From Bacteroidales bacterium UBA5833 (GTDB lineage: Bacteria > Bacteroidota > Bacteroidia > Bacteroidales > Lentimicrobiaceae), in NCBI GenBank assembly GCA_002433025.1, contig DJGZ01000083.1, positions 56,525 through 120,524 of the forward strand: 64,000 bases of DNA, read 5' to 3'. Positions within the stretch are counted from its first letter, which is position 1, and each line of letters opens with the position of its first letter. Made by a program: the position numbers and the translations under genes. Positions 37,232 to 46,274 of this stretch are shown here, piece after piece. Below the pieces are notes generated by a model. The model worked only from the letters and a program-made list of their open reading frames with translations. It was not told the DNA's origin and made no database searches.

Positions 37232-38593
37232 ATGGAAAAATTAAACACTTACCTGGAATCCAACAAACAACGTTTTCTGGATGAATTGTTCGGGCTGATC
37301 CGCATTCCTTCCATCAGCTCACTATCAGAGCACAAGCCGGATATGCTCAGGGCTGCCGAATACTGGAAAAACACGATTCTGAAGGCCGGCGCCGACAAAG
37401 CGGAGATCATCCCCACCGCCGGCAACCCGGTGGTTTACGGCGAAAAAATCATCGATCCTTCAAAACCCACCGTACTGGTTTACGGGCATTACGATGTGAT
37501 GCCGGTTGACCCGCCCGACCTCTGGAAAAGCCCGCCTTTCGAGCCGGAGATCCGCGACGGTAAGATTTATGCCCGCGGGGCCGATGATGACAAAGGACAG
37601 GCGTTTATGCATGCCAAGGCATTCGAAAGCATGGTCAGCACCGGAACTTTGCCCTGCAACGTTAAATTCATGATTGAAGGCGAAGAGGAGATCGGCTCTC
37701 CGAACCTTGAGAAATTCTGCAGCGATCATAAAGAGATGCTCAAAGCCGACATCATCCTGGTATCTGATACCGGCATGATCGCGCAGGATATCCCTTCGAT
37801 TACCGTTGGACTGCGCGGGCTGGCTTACCTCGAAGTTGAAGTAACCGGGCCAAACCGTGACCTGCATTCAGGACTGTTTGGCGGCGCTGTAGCCAACCCG
37901 ATCAATATCCTCTCAAAGATGATCGCTTCGCTGACGGACGAAAACCACCACATCGCCATCCCGGGATTCTACGACAAAGTGCTTGAACTTACGGCTGAAG
38001 AACGCGCCGAAATGGCCAAAGCCCCGTTCAACCTCGAGGAATACAAGAAAGCCATCGACATCGCTGAAGTATGCGGTGAAAAAGGCTACACCACCATGGA
38101 GCGCACAGGCATCCGGCCAACCCTTGATGTATGCGGCATCTGGGGCGGATATACCGGAGAAGGCGCCAAAACCGTGCTGCCGTCGAAAGCCTATGCCAAA
38201 ATATCCATGCGGCTGGTTCCACACCAGGATCATGAAGAGATATCAAAATTATTCGAAGAACATTTCATGAAAATTGCCCCGCCTTATGTGAAGGTGAAAG
38301 TTACCAACCTGCACGGCGGACAGGGTTATGTATCTCCCACCGATACAAAAGCCTATCAGGCCGCCAGTAAGGCCTATGAAACTACCTTCGGTAAAAAGCC
38401 GGTACCCGTGCGCAGCGGCGGAAGCATCCCCATCATCTCCACTTTTGAGCGCGTGCTGGGGATCAAATCCATCCTGATGGGTTTCGGACTTGAGTCGGAT
38501 GCCATCCACTCACCGAACGAGAATTACCCGCTGTTCAATTTCTACAAGGGCATCGAGACCATCCCCTATTTCTACAAATATTACTGCGAGTAA
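37232..38593 (+). CDS. M20-family dipeptidase
   Basis: 453-residue cytoplasmic metallopeptidase without signal peptide. The two-zinc site is visible: His86 and Asp88 in VYGHYDVMP, the bridging Asp in RGADDDKGQ, Glu-Glu in IEGEEEIGSPN, Asp in SDTGM, and the C-terminal His in SDAIHSPNENY. The dimerisation/lid domain lies at about 190-330. The closest familiar group is the ArgE/DapE/CPG2 peptidases annotated as dipeptidases. The substrate is probably a dipeptide but is not established. Transcribed alone, ending in a strong terminator. Confidence 0.93.
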   Translation: MEKLNTYLESNKQRFLDELFGLIRIPSISSLSEHKPDMLRAAEYWKNTILKAGADKAEIIPTAGNPVVYGEKIIDPSKPTVLVYGHYDVMPVDPPDLWKSPPFEPEIRDGKIYARGADDDKGQAFMHAKAFESMVSTGTLPCNVKFMIEGEEEIGSPNLEKFCSDHKEMLKADIILVSDTGMIAQDIPSITVGLRGLAYLEVEVTGPNRDLHSGLFGGAVANPINILSKMIASLTDENHHIAIPGFYDKVLELTAEERAEMAKAPFNLEEYKKAIDIAEVCGEKGYTTMERTGIRPTLDVCGIWGGYTGEGAKTVLPSKAYAKISMRLVPHQDHEEISKLFEEHFMKIAPPYVKVKVTNLHGGQGYVSPTDTKAYQAASKAYETTFGKKPVPVRSGGSIPIISTFERVLGIKSILMGFGLESDAIHSPNENYPLFNFYKGIETIPYFYKYYCE

Positions 38594-38612
38594 GCATAAA
38601 CCAGAATATGAC

Positions 38613-38650
38613 AAAAGCCTTCCCCGGTTTTCGGGGAAGGCTTTTAATTT
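38613..38650 (+). terminator. Rho-independent terminator between convergent genes
   Basis: 13-bp perfect stem (38613-38625 with 38633-38645; left arm AAAAGCCTTCCCC), 7-nt loop, with the T-run inside the right arm and AATTT after it. The A-rich left arm lets it act on the leftward SGNH gene transcript too. Confidence 0.88.
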
Positions 38651-38761
38651 CATGGGATCCTTATTGTTGATTCCCGTCCCTGAAAACAGCATAACTGCAG
38701 TCCGATATTCAGGAGGATGCCGTTCAGCACTTGATTCATTGTTATGATGACCCGGGCCCCT

Positions 38762-39682
38762 TCAAGGCAAATAAAACTTTCCCGTTATCCGGAAATCAGG
38801 ATCACGGAATAGCCTGAAAAAATAGAAGCCGGCCGGAAGATTCATCAGGCTTACAGAGGTCCGCCCACGGCCGGTAAGCCGCTCAGCTGATACCATTCTT
38901 CCGTTTGCCTGATAAATCTGAATTTCAGCACTTTCAGTTAAATTGACGATTGACAGGGATTTATCCTGTACAAACCACTCCGGCCCGGAAACCGCAAAAG
39001 GCTCTTCAGCGATACTTAATTCCCGTGTTACTTTTTTCATGATTTCCTCCACCCAAAGGCTGTACATCAATCCGCTGGGGTGAAGTCCGTCGCCGGCAAT
39101 CAAAGCAGGATTCGATAAGCCATTCCGGCTGATGGGCGTAATGTCGATATAAGTTACGCCAAATAAACTGCTGATGTTTCTGTTAACCTGATTGAATGCA
39201 TCTATCTGCTGACTGATGGCCGGATTTCCGTTGCCAAAAGGGGTAAAGGCATAATCGGGAATGGAAAGTACAAAAACCCCGGAGGGGTTGTAACCGGCAA
39301 GGGCAATGGCCTGGCTGAGCAAATCTTCGAACTGCGGGGCATAAGCATGGGGAGTGCCGCCCTGGTACTGGTTATTCACTCCGATAAGCAGCGATACCAC
39401 ATTAAACCCATTCAATGGCAGTTGATGGTTGATGGCATTTTTCAGGTTGTCGGTTCTCCATCCCGTCTGGGCAATAATGCGCAGTTCACCGGTTTGAAAT
39501 CCACTCCCTGATAAAGCATTCATCAACTGCACCGGCCACCGCTCATTTTCCGGTACACTCTGTCCGATGGTGTATGAATCACCCAGCGCCAGAAAATTAA
39601 CCGGTTCCGGGATTTTTATCGTCTGACCTCTGCTGCCAGAAATAAAAAATATAATGGCAAATATGACAAACGCGGTCTTCAT
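38762..39682 (-). CDS. Secreted SGNH/GDSL hydrolase with T9SS tail
   Basis: 306-residue exported esterase-type protein. Signal peptide 1-20. The SGNH blocks are visible: block I LALGDSYTIG with Ser36, the Gly in block II (AQTGWRTDNL), block III GVNNQYQ with the conserved Asn, and block V DGLHPSG with Asp198 and His201. The C-terminal 70 residues are a T9SS sorting domain, degenerate at the start but ending GFYFFRLFRDPDFRITGKFY. SGNH enzymes hydrolyse acyl or acetyl esters, including those on polysaccharides; the substrate is unknown. Transcribed leftward alone toward the terminator at 38613. Confidence 0.9.
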   Translation of the reverse strand: MKTAFVIFAIIFFISGSRGQTIKIPEPVNFLALGDSYTIGQSVPENERWPVQLMNALSGSGFQTGELRIIAQTGWRTDNLKNAINHQLPLNGFNVVSLLIGVNNQYQGGTPHAYAPQFEDLLSQAIALAGYNPSGVFVLSIPDYAFTPFGNGNPAISQQIDAFNQVNRNISSLFGVTYIDITPISRNGLSNPALIAGDGLHPSGLMYSLWVEEIMKKVTRELSIAEEPFAVSGPEWFVQDKSLSIVNLTESAEIQIYQANGRMVSAERLTGRGRTSVSLMNLPAGFYFFRLFRDPDFRITGKFYLP

Positions 39683-39956
39683 CCCTGTTTTATTTGCTTA
39701 ACAAAATCACGGTAATTTTAGTTCAACCAGAAGCGCCTGGCGGATTTTCACAATAAACAATCAGCACAGCCGCAAACGAATATGCGCAGGCATCCGCCGG
39801 AAGACCGGTATGCTTTCAGCGGACAGCCTTCAATTAAAGTAAAGAAGGCCTTTGCGATAAATCGGGTATCTTCTGATCAGAAACCGGCCGGAAAAGATTT
39901 CAGACCGGAATAAATTCATCGGAAAGATTTTTTCCGGAACAGCGCAGCGGATTTTG

Positions 39957-41684
39957 CTACTTCACAAATTTCCATGTCCACTGTTTCCCTTCCGCGAGCA
40001 GGCGAATCACATAGAGTCCGGGGGTCAGGTCCCGAACAGACATTTCAAAGTTGTTACCTGCAAAATGGCGGGTTTCAACGATTCTTCCTTCAGGACCGAT
40101 CAGATAAGCCTCGCCCCTGCTCACCGGCAGGTAATTGACCATGATTATACCATGCTGCAACAACAGTTCAGGCATTTGCAGCGGTTGGTCGGTGGTATGT
40201 GTGCCCAGCACGGCAAAACTGCCTTCATCCGAAAAGGCAGAACCCGCAAAAGCCTGATCAATGGCCTGAACCCTGAAGTAATATGTTCCGGGCTCAAGAT
40301 TCCGGAAAACCATAAAATCATTCTGTCCGGCATTGCCCGCAGCAGTCATGTAGCGGTGGCCGGTAGCAGGATCGGACATTGGAGAGATCACATCAATACT
40401 TCCCGGCGAAGTACCCATCATTACATTATATGTAATACTGTTTTGCGGGCTTTGCGCGTCGGTTGACCGGGCCCAGCTGATTACCGCGTAGTCTCCCGAC
40501 ACATAAGTGTACAGATTACCGGGGGCCGTGGGCGGGGTATTTGGCTGAAAACTACCGGTTATAAGGTCGTTGCGGTATAAGCGGGTGGTATGACCGGTTG
40601 AAATCCCAGTCAATACCAGGTCGTAATCCCCGTCGTTATCAAAATCGCCCCAGGCGGAAGCGGCCCTTTCGGCGTAGGCAAGCCCGGCCGGGAATTCATA
40701 GAAACTTCCGGCACCGTTGTTTTCGTAAAGGCGTGTGGCGGCATTGCCGCATCCGGCGTTTTGCCCGGCTACCATAACGTCAAGGTCACCGTCATTATCA
40801 TAATCGATCCAATCGGCAGGGCCAAGCGCCGTACCTACCAACCCGGCATTGGCGAAACTGAAGGTGTTGTCGCCGTTATTCCGGTAAACATAAGAAACCG
40901 GTGTCAGCGAGGCATCCTTGCCTGTAATCAGGATATCGAGGTTGCCGTCGTTGTCGAAGTCGCCCCAGCGGGCATCTCCGCCAACGGCGCCTTCAATCTG
41001 TGCTTCAAGGCGAAAAAAATCCCCATCCTGATTGATGTAAATATAAACTTCGCCAACCGATCCGGCATCTCCCGACATCAGCAGGTCAGGATCGCCATCG
41101 TTGTCGAAGTCGCCCCAGGCCAGTGCCGGGGTGTTCATGCCCACCAGGCCGGCTTCGTCGGGGCTAAAGGTGCCATCCCCGTTGTTGGTATACAGGTGGG
41201 TTTGCCAATTGCCCGAAATAACCAGATCAGGATACCCGTCGTTATTGTAATCGGCCCACGCCAGGTCACCACCGGCTCCGGCATTATAGAAACCGGCCGG
41301 AACCAGCACGAACAGCAGATTACCCGTATTCCGGTAAAGCAGGGTTTTGCTTCCGTCAAAATCAACACCGGTGATCACCACATCCTGCAAACCGTCAAGA
41401 TCGAAGTCGGCAACAGCCATTGCGCAGTTCTCAAGAGGCGCAATACCGCTTTCCACCCCAACAAACTGACCGGCATCGTTGCGGTAAACTGCCGAAAACG
41501 GACTGTAGGTGTTGTCCTGACCGCTGAGTATCAGGTCCAGGTCGCCGTCGTTGTCGAAATCGGCAAAAGCGACTGCACCGCGGCCAACACCGGGCAACCC
41601 GGAGTTGACACTTACAAAAGGCTGAGCATAAACCTGAGAAATGGCGGAAATCGTTAAAATCAGGATCAATGAATATCGTTTCAT
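39957..41684 (-). CDS. Secreted FG-GAP/VCBS seven-repeat propeller protein with FnIII and T9SS tail
   Basis: 575 residues from ATG 41684 (signal peptide MKRYSLILILTISAISQVYAQ); the frame continues to 41837 but that part lacks a signal sequence. Seven FG-GAP/VCBS repeats follow, each with a calcium-binding-like loop (DFDNDGDLDLILSG, DFDLDGLQDVVITG, DYNNDGYPDLVISG, DFDNDGDPDLLMSG, DFDNDGNLDILITG, DYDNDGDLDVMVAG, DFDNDGDYDLVLTG). Seven copies would close an integrin-alpha-like propeller. A fibronectin-III domain (about 400-495) and a T9SS type A tail (MSVRDLTPGLYVIRLL) complete it. Likely an extracellular calcium-stabilised binding or structural protein; no enzyme motif. Confidence 0.9.
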   Translation of the reverse strand: MKRYSLILILTISAISQVYAQPFVSVNSGLPGVGRGAVAFADFDNDGDLDLILSGQDNTYSPFSAVYRNDAGQFVGVESGIAPLENCAMAVADFDLDGLQDVVITGVDFDGSKTLLYRNTGNLLFVLVPAGFYNAGAGGDLAWADYNNDGYPDLVISGNWQTHLYTNNGDGTFSPDEAGLVGMNTPALAWGDFDNDGDPDLLMSGDAGSVGEVYIYINQDGDFFRLEAQIEGAVGGDARWGDFDNDGNLDILITGKDASLTPVSYVYRNNGDNTFSFANAGLVGTALGPADWIDYDNDGDLDVMVAGQNAGCGNAATRLYENNGAGSFYEFPAGLAYAERAASAWGDFDNDGDYDLVLTGISTGHTTRLYRNDLITGSFQPNTPPTAPGNLYTYVSGDYAVISWARSTDAQSPQNSITYNVMMGTSPGSIDVISPMSDPATGHRYMTAAGNAGQNDFMVFRNLEPGTYYFRVQAIDQAFAGSAFSDEGSFAVLGTHTTDQPLQMPELLLQHGIIMVNYLPVSRGEAYLIGPEGRIVETRHFAGNNFEMSVRDLTPGLYVIRLLAEGKQWTWKFVK

Positions 41685-41934
41685 CCGGGCAGGGAGTTTT
41701 GAGGGTGTGAAAATACAATTATTCATGAAATTATATGTAACTATTAACATAATTAACCAACCGCCTGCAGAACGGGCGATCTGATATTCCCTTGCTTTAC
41801 TGACAGTTATACAATGTCCTCGGATCAGTCCGGACAAAAAATCATCCTATCGCAAACAATTAAATGTATTGCATCATTTAAACCATCGGGCGATAAGCTT
41901 GTTTTTCATAAAATCCCTGCCAAAACCAAAATAC

Positions 41935-42738
41935 ATGCTAACTATGGAAACAGCCATCAACATATCATCAAATACTGAAAAAATAAATAACACAGCCTGT
42001 GGCTGCGGATCCGGCGGTTGCGGATGTCATTCGGGAGCGCCGGAGCTGCTTGAAACGGACGCCGATGTTCCGGCCAGGTTTCAGGTTATTCAGCAGGGCG
42101 ACCGCATCGTGGAGTTCGGGTCTGGCACCGGTAATGATGCAATCATCATGGCGCGCCTCACAGGTGTCAGCGGCAAAGTAACCGGCATCGACCACGCGCC
42201 TGAAAACATCAGAGCAGCCCAACATCTGCTCGATCAATCGGGTATCAACAATGTGGAATTCAGGATTGGAAACATTGAAGATGCCCCGGTTGCCGATGAA
42301 ACAGCCGATATTATTTACGCCACCTGTGTGTTCAACCTTCAGCAGAACAAACAACGCGTCGCTGATGAAATGTACCGCATTGTAAAGCATAACGGGGTTG
42401 TTTGCGTTTCAGACTTTGTAATCCTTGAAGAAATCCCAGACGGGCTCAGGAAGGAGGCTTCCGCTTTCGCCGGATGCATTGCAGGGGCTGAAAAGGTGGA
42501 TATTTTTATGAACTACTTCCGGAAAACGGGTTTCAATGAAGGCGGCATTGTTGAGGTGAATAAAGTGCGGTTGCCTGATGAGATGCTCGGAAAACACCTG
42601 AGCCCGGAAGAAATTGATGCGTACAACGATCTCGACAGCGACAAAGGCATCTTCAGCGTAGTGCTGGTGGTTGAAAAACCCGAAACCTGCACCCCCGAAA
42701 CATGCTGCCACAACCCGGATAAGCATAAAAACAATTAA
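41935..42738 (+). CDS. arsM: ArsM-like SAM-dependent arsenite methyltransferase, Cys-rich at both ends
   Basis: 267 residues from ATG 41935 (an ATG three codons later, 41944, is equally possible). A Rossmann methyltransferase with SAM motif I VEFGSGTGND (59-68) and GIDHAPENI (84-92). Arsenite methyltransferases use three or four Cys to bind As(III): here Cys131 (ATCVFNL) and Cys181 (AGCIAGA) are 50 residues apart, as I recall for Cys174 and Cys224 of the algal enzyme CmArsM. The N-terminus has four Cys (22, 24, 29, 31), and the tail has PETCTPETCCHN. This supports an ArsM-like function, but no arsR or other ars gene is nearby, so methylation of another thiophilic substrate is possible. Confidence 0.75.
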   Translation: MLTMETAINISSNTEKINNTACGCGSGGCGCHSGAPELLETDADVPARFQVIQQGDRIVEFGSGTGNDAIIMARLTGVSGKVTGIDHAPENIRAAQHLLDQSGINNVEFRIGNIEDAPVADETADIIYATCVFNLQQNKQRVADEMYRIVKHNGVVCVSDFVILEEIPDGLRKEASAFAGCIAGAEKVDIFMNYFRKTGFNEGGIVEVNKVRLPDEMLGKHLSPEEIDAYNDLDSDKGIFSVVLVVEKPETCTPETCCHNPDKHKNN

Positions 42739-42749
42739 GCCCGCTTATT

Positions 42750-42801
42750 GCGGACGTCCTCGTCCGTGCTTACCCGTTAGCGCGGTCGTCCTCGCCCGCG
42801 C
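42750..42801. repeat. Pair of GC-rich hairpins between convergent genes
   Basis: Two adjacent stem-loops with the same TCCT loop: CGGACG-TCCT-CGTCCG (42751-42766) and GCGCGGTCG-TCCT-CGCCCGCGC (42780-42801, 8 of 9 pairs). They fill the gap between the arsM-like gene and dsbD, which converge. No T-run follows. They resemble REP-type elements and the 9-bp-arm, 4-nt-loop hairpins at 63836-63936. Confidence 0.5.
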
Positions 42802-42811
42802 CTGAGCGCTA

Positions 42812-44899
42812 TTACTGACGGGCTCTAAACTCCGTCAGGCCGGCCTCAAGAAAGGCCAGGAAGTTCTCCACGTTCAGATCGTAAGCCTTTGGAGGAACCA
42901 GGGTGCTTCCTTTGGTATCGAGCAGCACATAGTAAGGCTGGGCATTTACATTGAACCGGCTGATCTGGAAATCGGCGTATTTCTTGCCGATCGTTTTCTT
43001 AACCTTACCGTCGTAGGTCGATGTAATCCATTCCGATTCAGGAAGCTGGGTTTTGTCATCCACGTAAAGTGCCACAATGACAAATTCCTCGCGCAGTTTT
43101 TTCAGTACTCTTGGATCGGACCATACCCGCGCTTCCATTTCGCGGCAATTTACACAACCATGACCGGTAAAATCAATGAACACGGGTTTATCCTGCTGTG
43201 TGGCGCAGGCAAGGCCCTGCTCGTAATCGAAATAGCCTTCGAGGCCATGCGGCAGGTGCAGCAGTTCGCCATGCTTGGGCTTATCGCAGAGCCCGGAAGG
43301 CTTTTCCGATGCCGATCCGCCACCACCACCGAACACCTGCACATTGTCCCTGACAATCTTGTTCAGGTCGAAATCGTGGGTGGCCTGAGGAGGCAGATAA
43401 CCTGAAAGGGCCTGAAGCGGCGCACCAAACATGCCGGGAATCATATACAGCACGAAGGTAAAGGTGATAATGGCCAGCGAAAGGCGCGGCACGCTGATGA
43501 ATTTCAGGTCACTGTCGTGCGAGAATTTGAGTTTGCCCAACAGGTAGAAGCCCATCAGGGTGAAAATCACGATCCAGAAAGCGAGGTAAATTTCACGGTC
43601 GAGGATGCCCCAGTGGTAGGTTTGGTCGGCAATACTCAGAAACTTAAGTCCAAGGGCGAGTTCGATAAAGCCGAGGACTACTTTCACCGAATTCAGCCAT
43701 CCGCCGGATTTGGGCATGTTGTTGAGCCAGCGCGGGAAGAAGGCAAACAGGGTAAAAGGCAGCGCAAAGGCCAGTGAGAATCCAAGCATGCCGATGATGG
43801 GCTCAAGCACCTGTCCGCTGGCCGAAGCTACCAGAATAGCCCCTACAATGGGACCGGTACAGGAGAATGAAACCAGCACCAGGGTAAATGCCATAAAGAA
43901 AGAACCTATGATTCCGCCCCGGTCGGCCTGTGAATCCGATTTATTGATCAGCCAGCTGGGCAGGGTAATTTCAAACATCCCCAGGAAAGATGCGGCAAAA
44001 AACATAAAGATCAGGAAGAAAAGCACATTCGGCAGCCAGTGGGTACTGAGGAAGTTGGCGAAGTTGGCCCCCAGGGTAATGGCGACCACCGTTCCGATAA
44101 TGGTATAAATCAGGATTATGGAAACCCCGTAGGTGAGTGCCTGGAATTTGGCTTTTACCTTGTCCTTTTCCTTCAGAAAGAAAGTCACCGTCATGGGAAT
44201 CATGGGGAAAACGCAAGGGGTGAGAATGGCTGCCAGTCCGGCAATGAAAGAAAAGAAGAAAAGCGTCCACAATGATGAATGTTCTTCAAGCCCACCGCCA
44301 TCGGCCGGCTTGATCTCACCCGTACCGGTAGCAACGGTATCGGCCACAGCCACGGCCACAGCCGTATCGGCCTGATTTCCACCGGGAGAAACCACTGATT
44401 CTGTAACGGGAACTTCAATCTTTCCGGCATCCGGATTGCCTTTCACCCGGAATTCAAAGTCCACCTCATCGGGAGGCAGACAACGGCTGTCGTCGCAACA
44501 CATAAACTCCAGAAAGCCTTTGATCACGAAATCCTTGTCGGTCAGCACCTCGATTTTTTGCGTAAAGACCGCTTTATCGGCAAAATATTTCACCACCATG
44601 TCAAAATTCTTGTCGAACTCTTCTTTGGCTTTCGGCTCTTTCACCTTTCCGATCAGTTTATATCCCGGTCCGGGCTCGAAGGTGAACGATGTGGGCACCG
44701 GCCCGTCGGGCGGAATATCCTGTGAATAGAGGTGCCAGGTAGGATCAATGGTAGCGGTGAATATCAGCTGGACTTCACTGTTGCTGATTTGTTTTGTGGT
44801 GAAACCCCACTTAACCGGTTTCAGCACCTGCGGAAATGCAGTAACCGAGCTGCAAAGGATAATCAGCAAAAGCAGGAGTAATTTCTGGAATTTTTTCAT
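42812..44899 (-). CDS. dsbD: Thiol:disulfide interchange protein DsbD-like
   Basis: 695-residue membrane protein that passes electrons from cytoplasmic thioredoxin to periplasmic proteins. Signal peptide about 1-24; N-terminal DsbD domain (about 25-150, with a CCDDSRC Cys cluster); a disordered Ala/Val/Thr/Asp-rich linker; eight hydrophobic helices (about 210-500) with Cys in LTPCVFPMIPM and SFSCTGPIVGA; then a thioredoxin domain with Cys582 and Cys585 in GCVNCREME. A Gly/Ser-rich insert (FGGGGGSASEKPS) joins the last helix to the thioredoxin domain. The three-part order is that of DsbD. It starts 28 nt after tilS on the same strand, so the two are probably co-transcribed. Confidence 0.93.
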   Translation of the reverse strand: MKKFQKLLLLLLIILCSSVTAFPQVLKPVKWGFTTKQISNSEVQLIFTATIDPTWHLYSQDIPPDGPVPTSFTFEPGPGYKLIGKVKEPKAKEEFDKNFDMVVKYFADKAVFTQKIEVLTDKDFVIKGFLEFMCCDDSRCLPPDEVDFEFRVKGNPDAGKIEVPVTESVVSPGGNQADTAVAVAVADTVATGTGEIKPADGGGLEEHSSLWTLFFFSFIAGLAAILTPCVFPMIPMTVTFFLKEKDKVKAKFQALTYGVSIILIYTIIGTVVAITLGANFANFLSTHWLPNVLFFLIFMFFAASFLGMFEITLPSWLINKSDSQADRGGIIGSFFMAFTLVLVSFSCTGPIVGAILVASASGQVLEPIIGMLGFSLAFALPFTLFAFFPRWLNNMPKSGGWLNSVKVVLGFIELALGLKFLSIADQTYHWGILDREIYLAFWIVIFTLMGFYLLGKLKFSHDSDLKFISVPRLSLAIITFTFVLYMIPGMFGAPLQALSGYLPPQATHDFDLNKIVRDNVQVFGGGGGSASEKPSGLCDKPKHGELLHLPHGLEGYFDYEQGLACATQQDKPVFIDFTGHGCVNCREMEARVWSDPRVLKKLREEFVIVALYVDDKTQLPESEWITSTYDGKVKKTIGKKYADFQISRFNVNAQPYYVLLDTKGSTLVPPKAYDLNVENFLAFLEAGLTEFRARQ

Positions 44900-44927
44900 C
44901 GGAAGTTAATTGGTTTAAAGCTGAAAT

Positions 44928-46262
44928 TTAATCAAGTAGCTCAATGCGCAGTACATGCTCTGTACCCGGGTCGATCCTGAACCTGTTGCCGATACGGTGC
45001 CCGATCAACCAGGCAATCTCGTTGCCCGAAATCAGCAGCCAGGCATTTTCCTTCTCAACGATGGAAAACTTATTATCTATAAAGTAATCGCTGAGTTTTT
45101 TATTATTTGTCATGCCGTAGGGTACAAATGTATCGCCTTCTTTCCATTTCCTCAGTCTCAGCGGCCACCTGATCTTATCAGCATCAAGCATGGCTATGGC
45201 GCCGCTTTTGCTGATGATGAGGTTTTCATCATTTTTTAAAACCGAAAACCTTAGCTGGACTGGCTTTCTTAGCTCGGAGGTCCCTTCATCGATCATCACT
45301 TCACCGGCCGGCTGGCTGCCTGCTGGCCCCGATTCGGTAAGGATCAGCAATTCCCTGTCTCTCAGCAACCTGTGCGTTTGAGAGAAATACTGCTTTCCCG
45401 GAATATCCTGTAAACCCCTGACAATTTCATCGGTAACACTCCGGTTGAAGCCGTATGGTTGAAGCAACTCAAACAGATAAACTTCCAAAGGGGTTAGTTT
45501 CACCAATTCACTGATCCTGAACGAAATGCTGTCGGCACTCTCAACCATTACCTTTTGGCGCACAGCCGTAAGGTGATTGTCGAGCAGTTGCTCTGTTTCG
45601 CGCATGCGGTCGATGGTGAAAGTAATGGTCTTCCTGAATTCAGGGTTGATCTCTCCGAGCAGCGGCATCAGGTCATGCCTGATTTTGTTCCTGAGGTATT
45701 TGGAAGAGCGGTTCGAACTGTCTTCACGGAATCCGATGGCTTCATCGCCGGCGAATTCCTCGATCTGCCTGCGATAGGCAAACATCATCGGATGTACGAT
45801 GCTGCGGCGGTTTGCAAGGATGCCATGCAGACCACTGATGCCTGTTCCACGGAGGATATTGATAAAAAACGTCTCAATCTGGTCATCAAGATGATGGGCG
45901 GTGGCAACGGTCCTAAAGCCTTCGGTGGCCAGCAATTCATCAAACCACTCGTAACGGAGGGTACGGGCAGCCATCTGAACGGAAATCTTGTTGAACCCTG
46001 CATACTCCCGCGTTTTAAAATGCTTCACAAAAAGCTTCACCCCATAACCTTCGGCAATGGAAGCCACAAAACGCTCATCCTGATTCGACTCAGCCCCCCT
46101 CAGACCGAAATTGCAATGGGCTATGGTAAAATTATATTCTGCCCGGTGAAACAACTCGGCCATAACCATAGAGTCCACCCCGCCGCTAACCGCCAGCAAA
46201 ACAGGATCGCCGGGCTCAAACAGACGGAAATCTGCAATGTGTTGTCTGAACTGATCTATCAT
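44928..46262 (-). CDS. tilS: tRNA(Ile)-lysidine synthetase
   Basis: Essential enzyme that attaches lysine to C34 of tRNA-Ile(CAU), converting its decoding from AUG to AUA. 444 residues with the PP-loop motif AVSGGVDSM (24-32), the conserved HHLDDQIETF and LRGTGISGLHG segments, and the C-terminal TilS substrate-binding domain (LRLRKWKEGDTFVPYGM, KKLSDYFID). A -7 box lies only 5 nt before the ATG, suggesting a leaderless transcript. dsbD follows 28 nt downstream. Confidence 0.96.
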   Translation of the reverse strand: MIDQFRQHIADFRLFEPGDPVLLAVSGGVDSMVMAELFHRAEYNFTIAHCNFGLRGAESNQDERFVASIAEGYGVKLFVKHFKTREYAGFNKISVQMAARTLRYEWFDELLATEGFRTVATAHHLDDQIETFFINILRGTGISGLHGILANRRSIVHPMMFAYRRQIEEFAGDEAIGFREDSSNRSSKYLRNKIRHDLMPLLGEINPEFRKTITFTIDRMRETEQLLDNHLTAVRQKVMVESADSISFRISELVKLTPLEVYLFELLQPYGFNRSVTDEIVRGLQDIPGKQYFSQTHRLLRDRELLILTESGPAGSQPAGEVMIDEGTSELRKPVQLRFSVLKNDENLIISKSGAIAMLDADKIRWPLRLRKWKEGDTFVPYGMTNNKKLSDYFIDNKFSIVEKENAWLLISGNEIAWLIGHRIGNRFRIDPGTEHVLRIELLD

Positions 46263-46266
46263 GGTG

Positions 46267-46274
46267 CAAAATTA
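46267..46274 (-). promoter_or_regulatory. -7 box for tilS-dsbD, possibly giving a leaderless mRNA
   Basis: TAATTTTG on the minus strand, exact TAnnTTTG, whose last base is 5 nt before the A of the tilS ATG. With normal spacing the transcript would begin at or within a few bases of the start codon. Confidence 0.5.

Noticed and set aside
40761..41657. 298-codon open frame antisense to the FG-GAP protein gene
   Set aside because: It mirrors the repeated Asp/Asn/Gly-rich codons of the real gene; it has no signal peptide, domain or independent promoter.
43330..43345. Possible frameshift at the glycine run in dsbD
   Set aside because: The frame stays open across the Gly/Ser-rich stretch and the downstream thioredoxin domain is intact, so it is a linker.
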